Below, one piece after another: positions 13,545 through 25,156 of a stretch of DNA of 64,000 nt. Origin of the DNA: Hyaloperonospora brassicae (lineage: Eukaryota > Oomycota > Peronosporomycetes > Peronosporales > Peronosporaceae). Made by a program: the position numbers and the translations under genes. Where the stretch lies: assembly GCA_947650285.1 (NCBI GenBank), contig CANTFL010001192.1, positions 1 to 64,000 of the forward strand, read 5' to 3'. Positions within the stretch are counted from its first letter, which is position 1. The number at the start of each line of letters is the position of its first letter. The notes under the pieces were generated by a model, which made no database searches, had not been told where the DNA came from, and saw only the letters and a list, made by a program, of their open reading frames with translations.

Positions 13545-16174
13545 ATGTCCATCTCCGTGACATCTTCTCGGCCCGCAATGCTCTCGGCGCCGCCGTCCAC
13601 CACGTCCTCGGGCGACAGCATATCGCCCCGCCTCAGCCACGTGAGCTCCGTGCCCAGTGCGTTCTCTGCGCCGTTGCTGCAGACAGATCAGATCGGGTCG
13701 CTGGCTGGACTGTTCCCCGGTTCCCAGCTGGGCATCCTAGCCTCGGGAGCGCTGGACAAGCGACGGGACGGCGCTGTACGGGGTGGCTGGACCAAGCGTC
13801 TCTTTGTGCTGTCCACGCGCAGTGTGCACTACTACCGCAAGACAGAGGAGGCGGAGCTCTTTGGCAAAGAGCGCGGCCACGTACTGCTGGCCGACATTTC
13901 GTACTCGAAGGTCGTGCTGCCGACTGACGCTCCTGCTGGTGCTGTTGAGCCTGGACGCGTGTCGTATTACATTGCCGTACTGTCGGTACGAGCTCTCGTC
14001 GATGGCGCTCAGTGTGCAAGTGCAGAATACTGAGTGTATTGTGTGTTGTGTTTTGTTGCTTTGTTGCTGTGTTGGTTGTTCATTGGTGCAGAAACGAAAG
14101 ACGCTGTTACTGTTTCTGCGCGCGGACTCGCTCGAGTATGCTAGCAGCTGGGTCAGCATTATCAACAATGCCGTGCATACGGCGAAAAGCGTCGACTTTG
14201 CGCCACGATGGACAGCAGAGACTATGCAGATGTTTGTTTCAGCGACTTCCGGGTATGTGATCGGAGCTGTCGGTTGATGAAGTGGGGGAGGGGGCGATGG
14301 GTCCTGACAGATGCGATGTTGTAGCTGCAGCAACGACGAAGAGATCGAAGAAGTAGTGGCGGAATCACCTACGAAGATGGAAACGGCGACGACGCCCGTT
14401 ACGGTAAGTGCCTGCGAATGACTTGCGACACAAAGTGCAATCTGATTACTGACGTTGTCGGTGCACCACCGTTGTTAGCGTCCGATACCTTCCGTGCTTG
14501 TCGTTAGTATGATCGTTGGACAGTCGAGCGTATCGGACTCGATGGAACGGCTAGTCAAGCGAAATATTGAGCTTTGTACGGAACTGCAGCTGGGTGTATT
14601 CGAGCAAAAGGACGTGTGTGTTATCATGCTGAGTGACGGTGAAGAGATCCGCGTTTCGCGGTACATGCTGGGAAACGATATTGAAAGTCTACTTACAAGC
14701 ACCAAGCAGCTTGACCTGACGACTCCAGTACGCAGTCAATTACCGCGATCTCAGACCATGTCGATGTCCCGAGTATCGGGTGCGTATTGTACCGTTCTAT
14801 ATTGTACTGTATTGGCAAGCACATACGTCGCTTGACCTGTTGTGCTGTGTGCAGTTTCTTTCCGATGCGTACGGCCCCCCCCAGTACCTATTGCACGACG
14901 AGAGTCGAGCCCCCAGCCAGTGATGTCGTCGCTACCATCGACGTTCACTGTGACTTTTCCCGGCATGTTAGGCGGACTCTTCCTGATATGCTGTTTGGTG
15001 TCTTCTTACTGCGCGGCACCTTTTGTCGGGCTAATGAAGATCACGATCGTGCTCGGCTTTGTCCTCTCTGTCTCGCAAATCGCGCAGTTCGTCATTTGGT
15101 AGGCTCTCGATTGATGCTTAGTGTTGTACGCGCTCAAGACTGACATGTTGTACGCGGATTTCGTAGTTTATCGGATGGCCAGAGCCGCAAGCGCTTGAGC
15201 TACGTTTTGCTACCGATTTGCGGGTCTCGAAAAGCTGTGTCTACAGTGGAAAATGAACTCGTATACTACTTGACGATCAACAAAGTCGAAGTGAAAGAAG
15301 TAGATCAATTTGGCGAGATCGCACTGCCCGACACGGCGTCATCTGTAGCGATTGCAAGTGACCCTTCGGAGACTGAAGTGAAAGCAATCAGTGGTGGACC
15401 GATCGCGTTTTCACCTCGCTTTATTGCCGCTGAAAAGGGCGATGTCGCAAAGGGCCGAGCAAGGTACCTGGCTACGCTGGAGTGGCGCAAGAGCAGCGGC
15501 ATCGACGACATCTTGGTGAGGCCGCATCCAAACTTTGAAATTATCAAAAAGTATTACCCCCAGTATTTCCACGGCAGGAGCCGCGAGGGTCTACCCGTAT
15601 ACTATGAACGGCCAGGAAAAATCGATCTCGCAGCACTCAAGCGTGAAGGACTCTCGATGGATGATCTGCTGCGTCATTATACGTACGTGACAGAGTACCT
15701 CTGGCGCGTGGTCGAGCCAGACGACGCAGGTCGCTCGATCACGGTGCTGGATGTGACGGGTATCGGCATGTACGACCTCGGCGGAGAGGTGCTGGACTTT
15801 ATCAAGCGCGCGTCTGCGTTCACGGGTGCCCATTACCCCGAGCGTAGTGCCCACATTCTAATCATCAACATCCCTGGCTGGTTCAACATGGTTTGGCGCA
15901 TCGTGAAGCCGGTGATCGACCCTGTAACACGCGAAAAGGTGCGTAGCTGCGTGGCGTTGGTTGCCACCAGAGGACACGCAATGATCTCATTTGTGTGTGT
16001 GTGCGCGTGCAACGGTAGGTCCACATGCTCAAAGGGGGCTCTGCCATTCTCCGCGAGCTGGAGAAATTGATTGACATCAGGAACATTCCGTCGGACTTTG
16101 GAGGCGAGAGTGCAGCGTTGGGTGACTCAATGGAAGAGCAGGCGTTAGCAACGCACGTGAAGAAGTACCTGTGA
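13545..16174 (+). CDS. PH - transmembrane - CRAL/TRIO (Sec14-like) protein
   Basis: Seven exons with phase-consistent GT-AG introns: 13,545-13,985; 14,092-14,252; 14,325-14,403; 14,479-14,779; 14,855-15,098; 15,167-15,938; 16,019-16,174. They give about 717 aa. Residues about 68-180 form a PH domain (GGWTKRLFVLSTRSVHYY ... SSWVSIINN). Exon 5 encodes two adjoining hydrophobic segments (GGLFLICCLVSSYC, TIVLGFVLSVSQIAQFVI, about 367-410). About 490-700 is a CRAL-TRIO lipid-binding fold (LPVYYERPGKID, ITVLDVTGIGMYDLGG, IINIPGWFNMVWRIVKP). By family knowledge Sec14-like proteins bind or transfer phosphoinositides, and PH domains bind them at membranes. The start was taken as the first ATG in the frame. 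The C-terminus could extend if GTGAGT at 16,171 is used as a donor. Confidence 0.78.
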
Positions 16175-16482
16175 GTAGGTCGAAGTAATCTAAAGTGACC
16201 ACCGGACGTGGCCTGTGCAGCAAGTGCACGTCCGAGTTCCGCACCCCACCTCTGTCTGGCAGCACGTGTTTACTTACGTGTCTGTTTCGTGCCAGTCAAT
16301 CCGTGAGCTAGACAGATGGCTACATCCCATCTGATAATCAAGTGTTCGCCCGCTCGTCGCTAGTTCAACGATGGGGTGCACCACTTGTATTGGATGCCCC
16401 TCTCTGATCCGGTGATTAGACCCCAGTCAGACAGGGTACACGACGCTGCCCAGTCTCAGTCCGCCTCACTCTTGAACTTGCC

Positions 16483-18253
16483 ATGTCCCGCGCAACACGA
16501 CTCCTCCTGCTTCGCCGTGCAGTCTCTTGCACTCGCTCCCGCCCGTTCGTGGCCCACGCAACACGCGCCTTTTCCGCCCAAGTCGAAGGTGCGTGTCGCA
16601 CGTTGCAACACGTCGGCCAATCGTTCGCGACGTCACCACTGGGGCCCCCGCCGACCAACACGTCCTGTGTTGTGACTCATATGTCTGTCTTCTTTTTCTC
16701 CTTTGGTGTCGTCGTCTGCTATAGTTCCAGGGGGCGAGCCCGAGCCCGTGTCGTTCGAAGACATTAGCACGGCGTCCTTTCGCATCCGCGAGGGCATTCA
16801 GCAGACGCACTGCGAGTACACACCGCTGCTGTCGCAGCGCATGGGCGTCGAGCTCTACCTGAAGAAAGACCATCGCCAGATGACTGGTAGCTTCAAGGAA
16901 CGAGGCGCCCGGAACGCCCTCTTGCAGCTCACGGACACGGAGAAGCAGCACGGCGTTGTGGCGGCGTCCGCAGGGAACCACGCGCTCGCCCTGGCGTACC
17001 ACGGCCGTCTGCTGAACATCCCCGTGACGTGTGTGATGCCCAAAGTCGCACCGCTGACCAAAATCATGCGGTGTCGGGAACTTGGCGCGCGCGTTGTGCT
17101 GCACGGGGAGCACATTCTTCAAGCTCGGGAAAAAGCCGACGAGTTTGTGCGGGACGAGGTACGCCAGAGAGAGAGAGAGAGAGAGAGAGAGGAGCGAGCC
17201 AACGACCGGAAGGGGTCTGCTGGACGTGATGATGATGATGGAAAAGAGGTCGAGACGGACCACTGACGAGAGATAAACGGTGTTGTTGTTGTTGCTGTTG
17301 TTGCTGTTGCACAGGACATGATGTACATTAACGGGTTCGATCGTCCAGAGATCATTGCTGGTGCTGGGACCATGGGCATCGAGATCTTGCACCAGGTACC
17401 GGACGTTGACGCGATCGTCGTACCGATTGGAGGTGGCGGCTTGATCGCCGGGATCGCACTTGCCGTCAAGACGCTGTCGCCGAACGTTCAAGTGATTGTA
17501 CGTTGTGCGTGCATGAATCGCGAGCATCCGATAGTAGCCACACGTGCTGTGGAGCTCGACGTTCGTTCTAACGGCTGTGCGTGGGATGCTTGTGCGTTGC
17601 GTTAGGGTGTCGAGCCAGAGTACTGTGCGAGTTTTTCGGAAGCTCTTAAGGCCGGGAAGCCCGTGGACATGCCGACAAAGCCGACGCTCGCAGACGGTCT
17701 GGCGGTGCCCTGCGTCGGTGCCAACGCGTTCGAGATTGCGCGCACGTACGTGGACAAGGTCGTGACTGTCTCGGAGCGCTCGATCGCCCTGAGCGTGCTG
17801 CGTCTCGTGGAGCTAGAAAAGGTTGTCGTGGAAGGCGGAGGCGCGTGTTCGCTCGCGGCTCTGATTGACGGCAAGTTGCCCGAGCTGCAGGGCAAGCGCG
17901 TTGTGCTGCCGCTTACAGGCGGCAACATCGACACGCCCGTGCTCGGTCGAGTGATTGACCGCGGTCTCGCTGCTGATGGCCGCCTCGTGCGCTTCGTGGC
18001 GACCGTGAGTGACCGTCCTGGCGGTATTGCGCAGCTGACCTGCTTTCTGCGCGACTTCGGCGTGAGTGTCAAGGACATTTACCACGAACGGGCCTGGGTG
18101 CATGCCAGTATCTCTCACGTTGCCGTGAAGTGCGTCGTCGAGACACAGTCGAGCGAGCACGCCCTCGAGCTCAAGCAGCGCCTCGAAGACGAAGGCTATC
18201 CACTCATCTGGGAAAACTTTGCTGGTCTCCAGTCCCCCAGCGTCGTGTTCTGA
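16483..18253 (+). CDS. Threonine dehydratase (threonine ammonia-lyase), mitochondrial
   Basis: Four exons (16,483-16,588; 16,725-17,158; 17,315-17,497; 17,606-18,253) join in phase to 456 aa. It is a PLP enzyme that deaminates L-threonine (and serine) to 2-oxobutyrate and ammonia, feeding isoleucine synthesis or catabolism. Exon 1 encodes an Arg/Ser/Ala-rich leader (MSRATRLLLLRRAVSCTRSR) typical of a mitochondrial presequence. The PLP lysine lies in GSFKERGARNAL, the substrate loop is SAGNHALALAYHG, and the phosphate-binding glycine loop is PIGGGGLIAG. One ACT-type regulatory domain occupies the C-terminus (RFVATVSDRPGGIAQLTCFL), so it has the single-ACT layout rather than the two tandem ACT domains of classic IlvA. 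Intron 2 holds a GA microsatellite and a GTT-rich run. The gene is tail-to-tail with the WD40 gene. Confidence 0.93.
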
Positions 18254-18381
18254 GTAGACGACAGCAATGATAGTAAACTTAAACGTCCGTGTGCAATTTA
18301 AGTAGATGTGGCGCGTCTACCATACCGTTGTCGCCCCATCAGCTCGCGCTCCGCGTCATCGTCGTCGTGTCAGTTGAGCTC

Positions 18382-19476
18382 TTATAGCTCGGCCAGCTCG
18401 CCCAGATAAATGGTCTTGTCGCTGCTGCACGAGCCCACGATCGGCTCTGTCGGGTGGAACGTCACCTCGTTCACGCTGCCCGTGTGTCCTGGCAACAGGT
18501 ACCGCAAGTTGCCCGTCTCGGCGTCCCAAATGTACACGTTGCGATCAGCCGAGCCGCTCGCGACATAGCGCATGTCGGCCGACCAGCCACAGCGAATGAG
18601 CGTGCGGTCAAAGCTGTGCTTGGCGCCCATGAACGTCGTCTTGAGGCGCTCGCCCGTGACGAACGGCCGGACGTCCCACTTGCGCACGGTCGAGTCCATA
18701 GCGTTCGACAGCAAGTAGGCGCCGTTCGGACTGAGGCTCACGCCCGTGACAACGTCGGCGTGGCCCTGGAGCACCGTCGCCACGGCGTCTTTGCGGAGGT
18801 CCCACACGTGGATCTCGCCGTCAAGTCCGCCGGCTGCAACTTGAGCATTGTCCGCCAGGAAACACACGGCCGTGACCTGATACGCGCCCTCGAGCGACTT
18901 GACCGCGGGCTTCGACCGCACGTCCCAGAGCTTCACCGAGCGGTCGTCGCTGCCGCTCACAACGAGCGTAGGGCCGCTCGGCACGGGGCAGCAGCTGTTG
19001 ACGACCGACGTGTGGCCCGTCCACTTCTTGACGCGCGCGCCGCTCTCGGCGTCCCAGAGGCCCAGTGACTTGTCCGCCGACGCCGACACGAGCTGCGTGC
19101 TGTCGTACGTCCACTGCACTTCGAGGACCGCGTTTTTGTGACCCTTAAGTACGTTATAGTTCCGGCACGCGCCAGTCACGTGCCAGAGCAGGAGACTGCG
19201 GTCGAACGAACCCGACGCCACGTGCTGTCCACAGGGACTGAACTTGAGCGAGTAGACGGCGGCGCTGTGGCCCGAGAGGAGCATCGTGGGCGCCGGGAGC
19301 CGCGACGTGCGGTCGTCCACGCGCGTGGACGCGACGACGGCCGCGTCGACCGCGACGATCTCGGTCAGACGCGAGCGCTTGACCAGCTGCGCCGCGGACG
19401 CGGCCGTGAGCGCAGTTGACGGGGCGGCATTGTCGGCGTCGTCGCGGCGGGCGTGCGGGCGCTTGCTGCTGGCCAT
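18382..19476 (-). CDS. SNRNP40: U5 snRNP 40 kDa WD40 protein (Prp8-binding)
   Basis: Single-exon, 364 aa, ATG at 19,476; human SNRNP40 is 357 aa. An N-terminal low-complexity tail of about 65 residues precedes seven WD40 repeats. The repeats are visible as GH...WD units (SGHSAAVYSLKFSPCGQHVA, KGHKNAVLEVQWTYDS, TGHTSVVNSCCP, then the EGAYQ, QGHADVV, FDRTL and PGHTGSVNEVTFHPTEP repeats). The FDRTLIRCGWSADMRYVASG stretch and the overall repeat order match the spliceosomal U5-40K family. It acts as a beta-propeller scaffold beside Prp8 in U5 snRNP. The 3' end lies 129 bp from the stop of the convergent threonine dehydratase gene. Confidence 0.9.
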   Translation of the reverse strand: MASSKRPHARRDDADNAAPSTALTAASAAQLVKRSRLTEIVAVDAAVVASTRVDDRTSRLPAPTMLLSGHSAAVYSLKFSPCGQHVASGSFDRSLLLWHVTGACRNYNVLKGHKNAVLEVQWTYDSTQLVSASADKSLGLWDAESGARVKKWTGHTSVVNSCCPVPSGPTLVVSGSDDRSVKLWDVRSKPAVKSLEGAYQVTAVCFLADNAQVAAGGLDGEIHVWDLRKDAVATVLQGHADVVTGVSLSPNGAYLLSNAMDSTVRKWDVRPFVTGERLKTTFMGAKHSFDRTLIRCGWSADMRYVASGSADRNVYIWDAETGNLRYLLPGHTGSVNEVTFHPTEPIVGSCSSDKTIYLGELAEL

Positions 19477-20631
19477 GCGGGTTGGGTGGCGAGTGCGAAC
19501 CTAAGGCGCACTTCACGGGGCAGGTCGAAACGATCGGCACTCGACTGGGCTGCATCCGAGCGGAAAAAGAAAGATAGGAAAAGTGCTTTGATCGTCGGTT
19601 TCATGATGAAATGTGCGAGTGGGCACGCACACCAGTGTAAGAATCAGCATTAGCGGAGCAAGTAGAATCGTTTTAACAGAGCAGTTGAGCAGCGGAATTG
19701 ACGTAACAGCTTTGTGCTCGCTACATTCAGGTCGAGTGCGAGTCTCGAGCACTGTCGAGCAGTCAATGCTCTACCATCTGCACATAAGCACCAAAGCCGA
19801 AGCTCAGGACGAAAACACATTAGTGCCATCAGCGATCAAACGGAGCTGCTCGCCTGTCGTGTCAGCTTACCATTGCAACGCTTTATGAACCGCTGAGAAT
19901 ACCTCTGTCGACATGTTTGACCTGTATCTGTTTTCCATTGATCCGCGCACTCGCTGATGCGGGTGGCCATGAGCCGTTGCGTGTACGACGCGCCAATGCG
20001 CTCTACTTCGAGACTTTGTAAGGTCAGCGAGTCGATGTGATCACGATGAAGCGGTCAGACCGACAAGGTCTGAATCCAATTAGTTGCTTCAGCCAGAGGA
20101 CATCGACTCATGCCCGGCACCTCTACGCTACCCATTGCTGTAAGATAGCGCCAGAAACACCGAGTAGCGTCGCTCTTCCCAATCACCAGTAACCACTGTG
20201 CTGTCGTCACGCGTGTAGAACAAAAGTGCGGGTCCATGAGATCATGTCGAGCTCAATCTCCTGCTCTTCGCTCGTTTGACCACGTGACGACTACGTTCTT
20301 TCCTATGCTGTAAAACGTATCCCGAGGGCAGAGCTCACTCCATGTTGGGACAGACACAAAGTCAGCAGAAGCAGTATTGGTCGAAAGCCAGATAAGAAAC
20401 CAGGATAACCCGTGACGAAGGGATGTGCTGTTGTGTTTTTGCTGTCGCGCGTTGATCCCATGCGTGCGACTCCGCACGGTTTCATCCAATCATATCCCAC
20501 AAGACAGCGCAAAGGTGTGTTGATTCGAAGAAAATCCGTCAGTCGCTAATGTTGTGCTCGTTTGTGCAGCCGTTTCCACCAATCAGACCGATTCCGGTCC
20601 TGCATCCCGTGACCGCACGCATCCGACGACT
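19477..20631. other. Intergenic, nothing recognised
   Basis: The frames present (up to about 91 codons) have no motifs or codon-use support. The interval separates the divergently transcribed WD40 and DUF4211/RING genes and should hold both promoters. Confidence 0.5.
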
Positions 20632-23181
20632 ATGGCCGAGCACGAGGAAGTGGTGATCGATGGCGACTCGACCGAAGACGACAACGACGACGACGTGTGT
20701 ATCATTACGCCCGAGTCGCGCAAACGCCGTCGCCGTCGACGCTCGAACATTCTGATGGATCAGGAGGAAGAAGAAGAAGAAGATGGAGAAGAAGGGCGAG
20801 AGGGCGACGATGCCGGCGCAAAAATGGACGATCGAGTGTTGGGGGAGGCGGAGAAGCAGAGGAAAAAGACTGAGGGGACCACCGGCTTGTCGCTTGTCCC
20901 ACGACGTCAGCAGCAGCTGTCGCTGGGCAGAGGAGGTGTTGCATTGCAGCCCATGACGCTGCGGACACCGACACCGACGCGTCGCTCCCGTCGGCACCTG
21001 CAGCAGCTCTCGATATCAACGGCAGTGGCTCATGGATATCGTAGTCGACGTCAGCGACAAGAGGAGGGCAAGACTGATGATGGCGGGGACAGCTTTTGCA
21101 TCATCGAGCCGCTGTCTGCTGGCGCTGGGACGAGCCGAGAGCGTAGCACGTGCAAAGGCGAACGCGTTGTGATCCAGAAAAATGACGAGACGCCCGAGCG
21201 TGCTCGTAAAGAGCAGCAGAAGTTGGAGACAAAGCAATCAGTGGAAGTGACTGGGGCATCATCGTCCGCATCTCGACGCAGCTCGAGGATTCAACACAAG
21301 CGTCTAGTAAAGGAAGTGAAGCTTGGCAGAACAAGAAAACTGGATTACCCGGTGCTGGACAACTGTCTGGACGAGCCAGAACGTTCAGGCTCGCATTATC
21401 GAGGTGAGGACGACGATGATGTTGTCGTTGACGATGATGATGGTGATGATGATGGTGGCTGGGAAGAGCTTGAACAAGGGGAGGTGGCAGAGCCACCGCT
21501 AAAGATACGTCGGCAGTCTTTGCCGCGAGAGCGGGATCATTGTGAAAAGGTGTATGCGGATGGCGGGGAGGACGTGGACGATTTCATATGTAACGACGAT
21601 GAGATTGAGTACATGGAAGACGATGAGGAAGGTGTGATCAATGTAGAGACGTCGGACGACGAGATGGAAGATGACCCTGAGGAGTTCACAGCCATGCTAG
21701 CAGCAGGACGCTCACGGGAGATTATCGAATGGTTCAGTATCTATCTGGAATATCTAGAAGAGTGCATTATCGACCCCGACTTCGAGACCAAGATGCGTCG
21801 CAAACGATCCAAGGCGAAGCACCAGCTCTATGTCCAGGCCGTCGATCGCGTGAGTTTGCTAGATTCAGTTGTTGGCTTGTCAGAGCGTTCACTCACTTGT
21901 TGTCTGGCATTCGACTTGTAGATTGAGCGCAAACTTTGCGCCTGCCGAGACACCGTCCGGTCAGGCGTGGCATGGCCTGAAGACATGGTAGATGCACTGA
22001 AGCATGCTTTGCAATTCCGTTCTAGTCATTTGTCTGCGGAACGAGACTGTGACGCCTGCAACCGGCGCCAGCATGTTGCTACCTACCATGTGGAATTTGC
22101 TGGCTCGGCTTGTGATGCGACGAAGCTCTACAGACACGATTGGATGCGGCAGTACGTTTGCACATACATTGTTCTGCGTGCGGTACCATTGCATGATCGC
22201 TCAGTTGTGTGATTGTTGATGGCCAGCCTTAAGGAGACAGTGCTGGACGCACCTTCTGTCCGGACAGCTTTCGAAATGGGCAGCGTTTGTCATGCGGTAC
22301 GATCTCTTGTTGTTATATTGCTTCTTGCAGAGAGCGGTAACAGAAGCTAAGACTTGTGTCATGGTCAACTTTTGTAGCGCACGTTAGCGTATTGGCAGTT
22401 GCTGCATGCCAAACAGTTTTGGTGCGTCTTGGTCGATGCTAAGCTCAAGGAGTGCGCGGATATGACGGGACGAATTGCTCAACCATACCGCACCGACTTT
22501 TTCACGCGAGAGTTTGGTCGGTACAAGAGGTTGATGAGCGTTGTGGACAAATTTGCTGAAGACTCGAAACGAGTTAGTATCGTGATGTCGAACGTATGGA
22601 AGAGGATTACGGCACGCAATGTGACTAGTGACTTTCTCTCGAGTCCAACTAGGGCACCATCGGAGAGGAAGTCAGGATCTCGTCGAGGTACGCTGGATGC
22701 ATTTGTCGCTGAAAGTGAAGAAGAGGGTGCAGACGATGAAGAAACAGCAATGGAGAAGGTGGAAGAGGAGAGGAGACGTGCAGTTGCGGGCGGAAGGAAC
22801 GATGTCGATCAGGCCACTGACGATGAAGAGGAGGGGGCAATCAAGGGCTCGCCGCTTCAGGCACCAGACAAAGCAGGCAAGAAAGAGCAGGATCATCAGC
22901 TTTCGTCGCCGATCGGTGAAGTGAAAAAAGAGCACCTGTTCAAGGAAAAGGACATCGACGATCTCATGTGCTTGATGTGCGACGCAAGCCCACGCAACGC
23001 GGGGGTTGTGCACGGTCTATATCTTCATGTGTATTGTTGCTACGCCTGTGCAAAGCGCCAGCATCGTATGAAATCTGGTTGCATGGTTTGCGACCGACCC
23101 ATCGACCGCGTACTTCGGCTGCTTCCGCTTACGTTGGACGCGCGAAATGCTATTCGGAATCAGAAGAAGTTGCAGATCTAA
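20632..23181 (+). CDS. DUF4211 and C-terminal RING-like zinc-finger nuclear protein
   Basis: Four exons in phase (20,632-21,849; 21,922-22,151; 22,227-22,296; 22,378-23,181), about 773 aa. The first ATG gives MAEHEEVVIDGDSTEDD; longer frames begin with TTG. The N-terminal 350 residues are acidic and basic low complexity with basic clusters that could be nuclear signals (RKRRRRRRS). Residues about 355-520 match DUF4211 (IYLEYLEECIIDPDFETKM). They include a CxxCNRRxH-type cluster (CDACNRRQH) and a W/F-rich helical part (LAYWQLLHAKQFWCVLVDA). Residues about 703-750 form a C4-type RING-like finger (CLMCDASPRNAG, HVYCCYACAKR, CMVCDRPIDRVL). Ubiquitin-ligase or chromatin function is plausible but not shown. 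The 3' end is 75 bp from the convergent methyltransferase gene. Confidence 0.82.
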
Positions 23182-23256
23182 ATCGCGCTAGCAAGCCAGC
23201 CGCAGGCAGAATGATTCATGAAGCGATGTCTTGAGTAATCGAGTACCAGCCTGCAC

Positions 23257-24828
23257 TTACGGGCTTGTTGGATCAACGACGTCGATACCAGTATTTCGTC
23301 CCTTGTCGTAGTCGAAAAGGTATAGCACTTGGTTGCGGCCAGCGAACGGCAGGAATGCGCTCTGAACGGATGGATGCTTCTCCAACAGATATCTCACGAA
23401 CGTTTCGTACGTGTCGACGGGCGTGCCATCACGGCAAATGCGATGTGGAAATACTCGGCTCATCACGCAACAAGGCACAATAGCAAATGGTTTGCCTAGT
23501 GCTAGAGCAATGTCGACAATGGCCTCGGTGGCTTCATCTGGATGCATTCCAACAAGAAGAGAGCAGTCTGTGAACAGCTCGATGTGCAGCCTCAGTGTCT
23601 CGTCGTCCAGGCAGCGCAGCAATTGAGGGCTCATTTTGCGACCCGTTGTGGCTTCGGCTTTGGCAACGAGTTTCCGGTTGTGTTTGCCGAGCTTCATAGG
23701 TCTCTACAGCACACACAAGCACCAGAAGATTCACGAGTCAGCTATGTGGACGGCACAATGAGCCACGTAGGTCTTTTCCGCCTGTTACGTACCGGGTCAA
23801 TGAGCGTTGTTGGGATACCTCGTTGGATCCACAGCTGGGTTGGAATATCGCCTTTACCGCCAGCAACATCAATGACACCCGTTCCGCTGGCAAGCTGCTC
23901 CTCGCCGACAGAGCTTACAAGCCAGTCGCAGAAGATACGGCTACGCTGAGCCTTGCCGATCTTCGAGTGAGGATCACCGCTGTCACCAGCAAGATGTGCA
24001 GCTTTCGCGCGCTGTTCGAGACGCTTTTTCATCCAGCGGCGTCGGTTCTCCACGAAATGCTCTGGCTGTCCATGCCAAAAATGGCACTGCTCGCCACGCA
24101 GGCAATTGGCGCCACCGGACGAGGAGAAGTAGAATTTGCAGGCATTGAAACCGTCGATGACGACCATGTTTGTGTACTTGTTGCCTGCCTTCGCCTTTGA
24201 CGAAGGCGGCAACACCCACGATCCATTTCCAGCAGCACAGTTGGGAGACGACGTAGCGCTCGAGTCCGTGTAGCTGAAGACAGTGCCCGCGTGTCGCAGA
24301 CTCCCGAGTTCGTCCACGTGCATGGAATGGAGCAGGAGCATCCATCCATCAAGGCTTTCCAGCTCGTGTCGTTTACGCTGCAACGTGCCGTGAGCTGTAA
24401 CCAGGTCGCCAAGGTGCACGTCCCGGTTCAGCTGACGGATAGCAGCGAGGTCCAGGATACCTGCTTGTGCGCGTATCATGACCTCGAGAAGCTCTGACAA
24501 ACAGTACACCACATCAGGCACCACATGAGCACTATGCACCGAGTTATGACGGTATGGAGACAGCTGGAAAGCACTGGACGCACGTCCATCCTGCAGCTCG
24601 ACGTCGCCGAACACGAGGCCTTTGCTGGAACGAAAGTGACAGGCGATAGACGACAGCGACGTGTAAGAAAGCACCACAGACCAGGTACAGTGCACAAGAG
24701 GGCGCCCGCAGGACGTACGATAAGTTGCGCTTGCGGACAAAGCGGCCGCGGACGGAGACGTGGCGCACTTCGTGACTACCAGTGAGTGGCGGAAGGTCGT
24801 TGCGAGTCTCGACGTGCGTGTTAGTCAT
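23257..24828 (-). CDS. OB-fold, CCCH zinc-finger and SAM-methyltransferase-like protein
   Basis: Three exons on the minus strand (24,828-24,719; 24,624-23,793; 23,703-23,257) join in phase to 462 aa. Residues about 25-130 resemble an OB fold of the tRNA-binding kind (GRFVRKRNLSKGLVFGDVEL ... LNRDVHLGDLVTAHG). About 195-220 is a CCCH finger (CKFYF ... CLRGEQCHFWH). The rest is a methyltransferase-like domain with a SAM-binding loop (GVIDVAGGKGDIPTQL), a DPRP junction across intron 2, and VGMHPDEATEAIVDIA followed by FAIVPCCVMSRVFPHR. This domain type is annotated in fungi and oomycetes as methyltransferase-like; the substrate is unknown, RNA being the natural guess from the OB and CCCH modules. 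The start ATG at 24,828 lies inside the first unit of the 125-bp tandem repeat, so the first residues derive from repeat DNA. Confidence 0.8.
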
Positions 24829-25156
24829 TTTCGCCCGAGTATCCGATATGCCGTCGCGTGGAAAAAGCCGGATACTTATTATCCAATATCCGAGTCACTC
24901 GACCGAGTGAGTGGCGGAAGGTCGTTGCGAGTCTCGACGTGCGTGTTAGTCATTTTCGCCCGAGTATCCGATATGCCGTCGCGTGGAAAAAGCCAGATAC
25001 TTATTATCCAATATCCGAGTCACTCGACCGAGTAAGTGGCAGAAGGTCGTTGCGAGTCTCGACGTGCGTGTTAGTCATTTTCGCCCGAGTGTCCGATATG
25101 CCGTCGCGTGGAAAAAGCCGGATACTTATTATCCAATATCCGAGTCACTCGACCGA
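24782..25156. repeat. Three-copy 125-bp tandem repeat at the 5' end of the methyltransferase gene
   Basis: Units start at 24,782, 24,907 and 25,032 and are nearly identical (only a few substitutions were noticed). Each contains the reverse complement of the ATG used by the minus-strand methyltransferase gene, so its promoter, 5' UTR and first codons lie in repeat sequence. On the plus strand the 125-bp period shifts frame at each unit, which explains a misleading repetitive open frame there. Confidence 0.93.
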
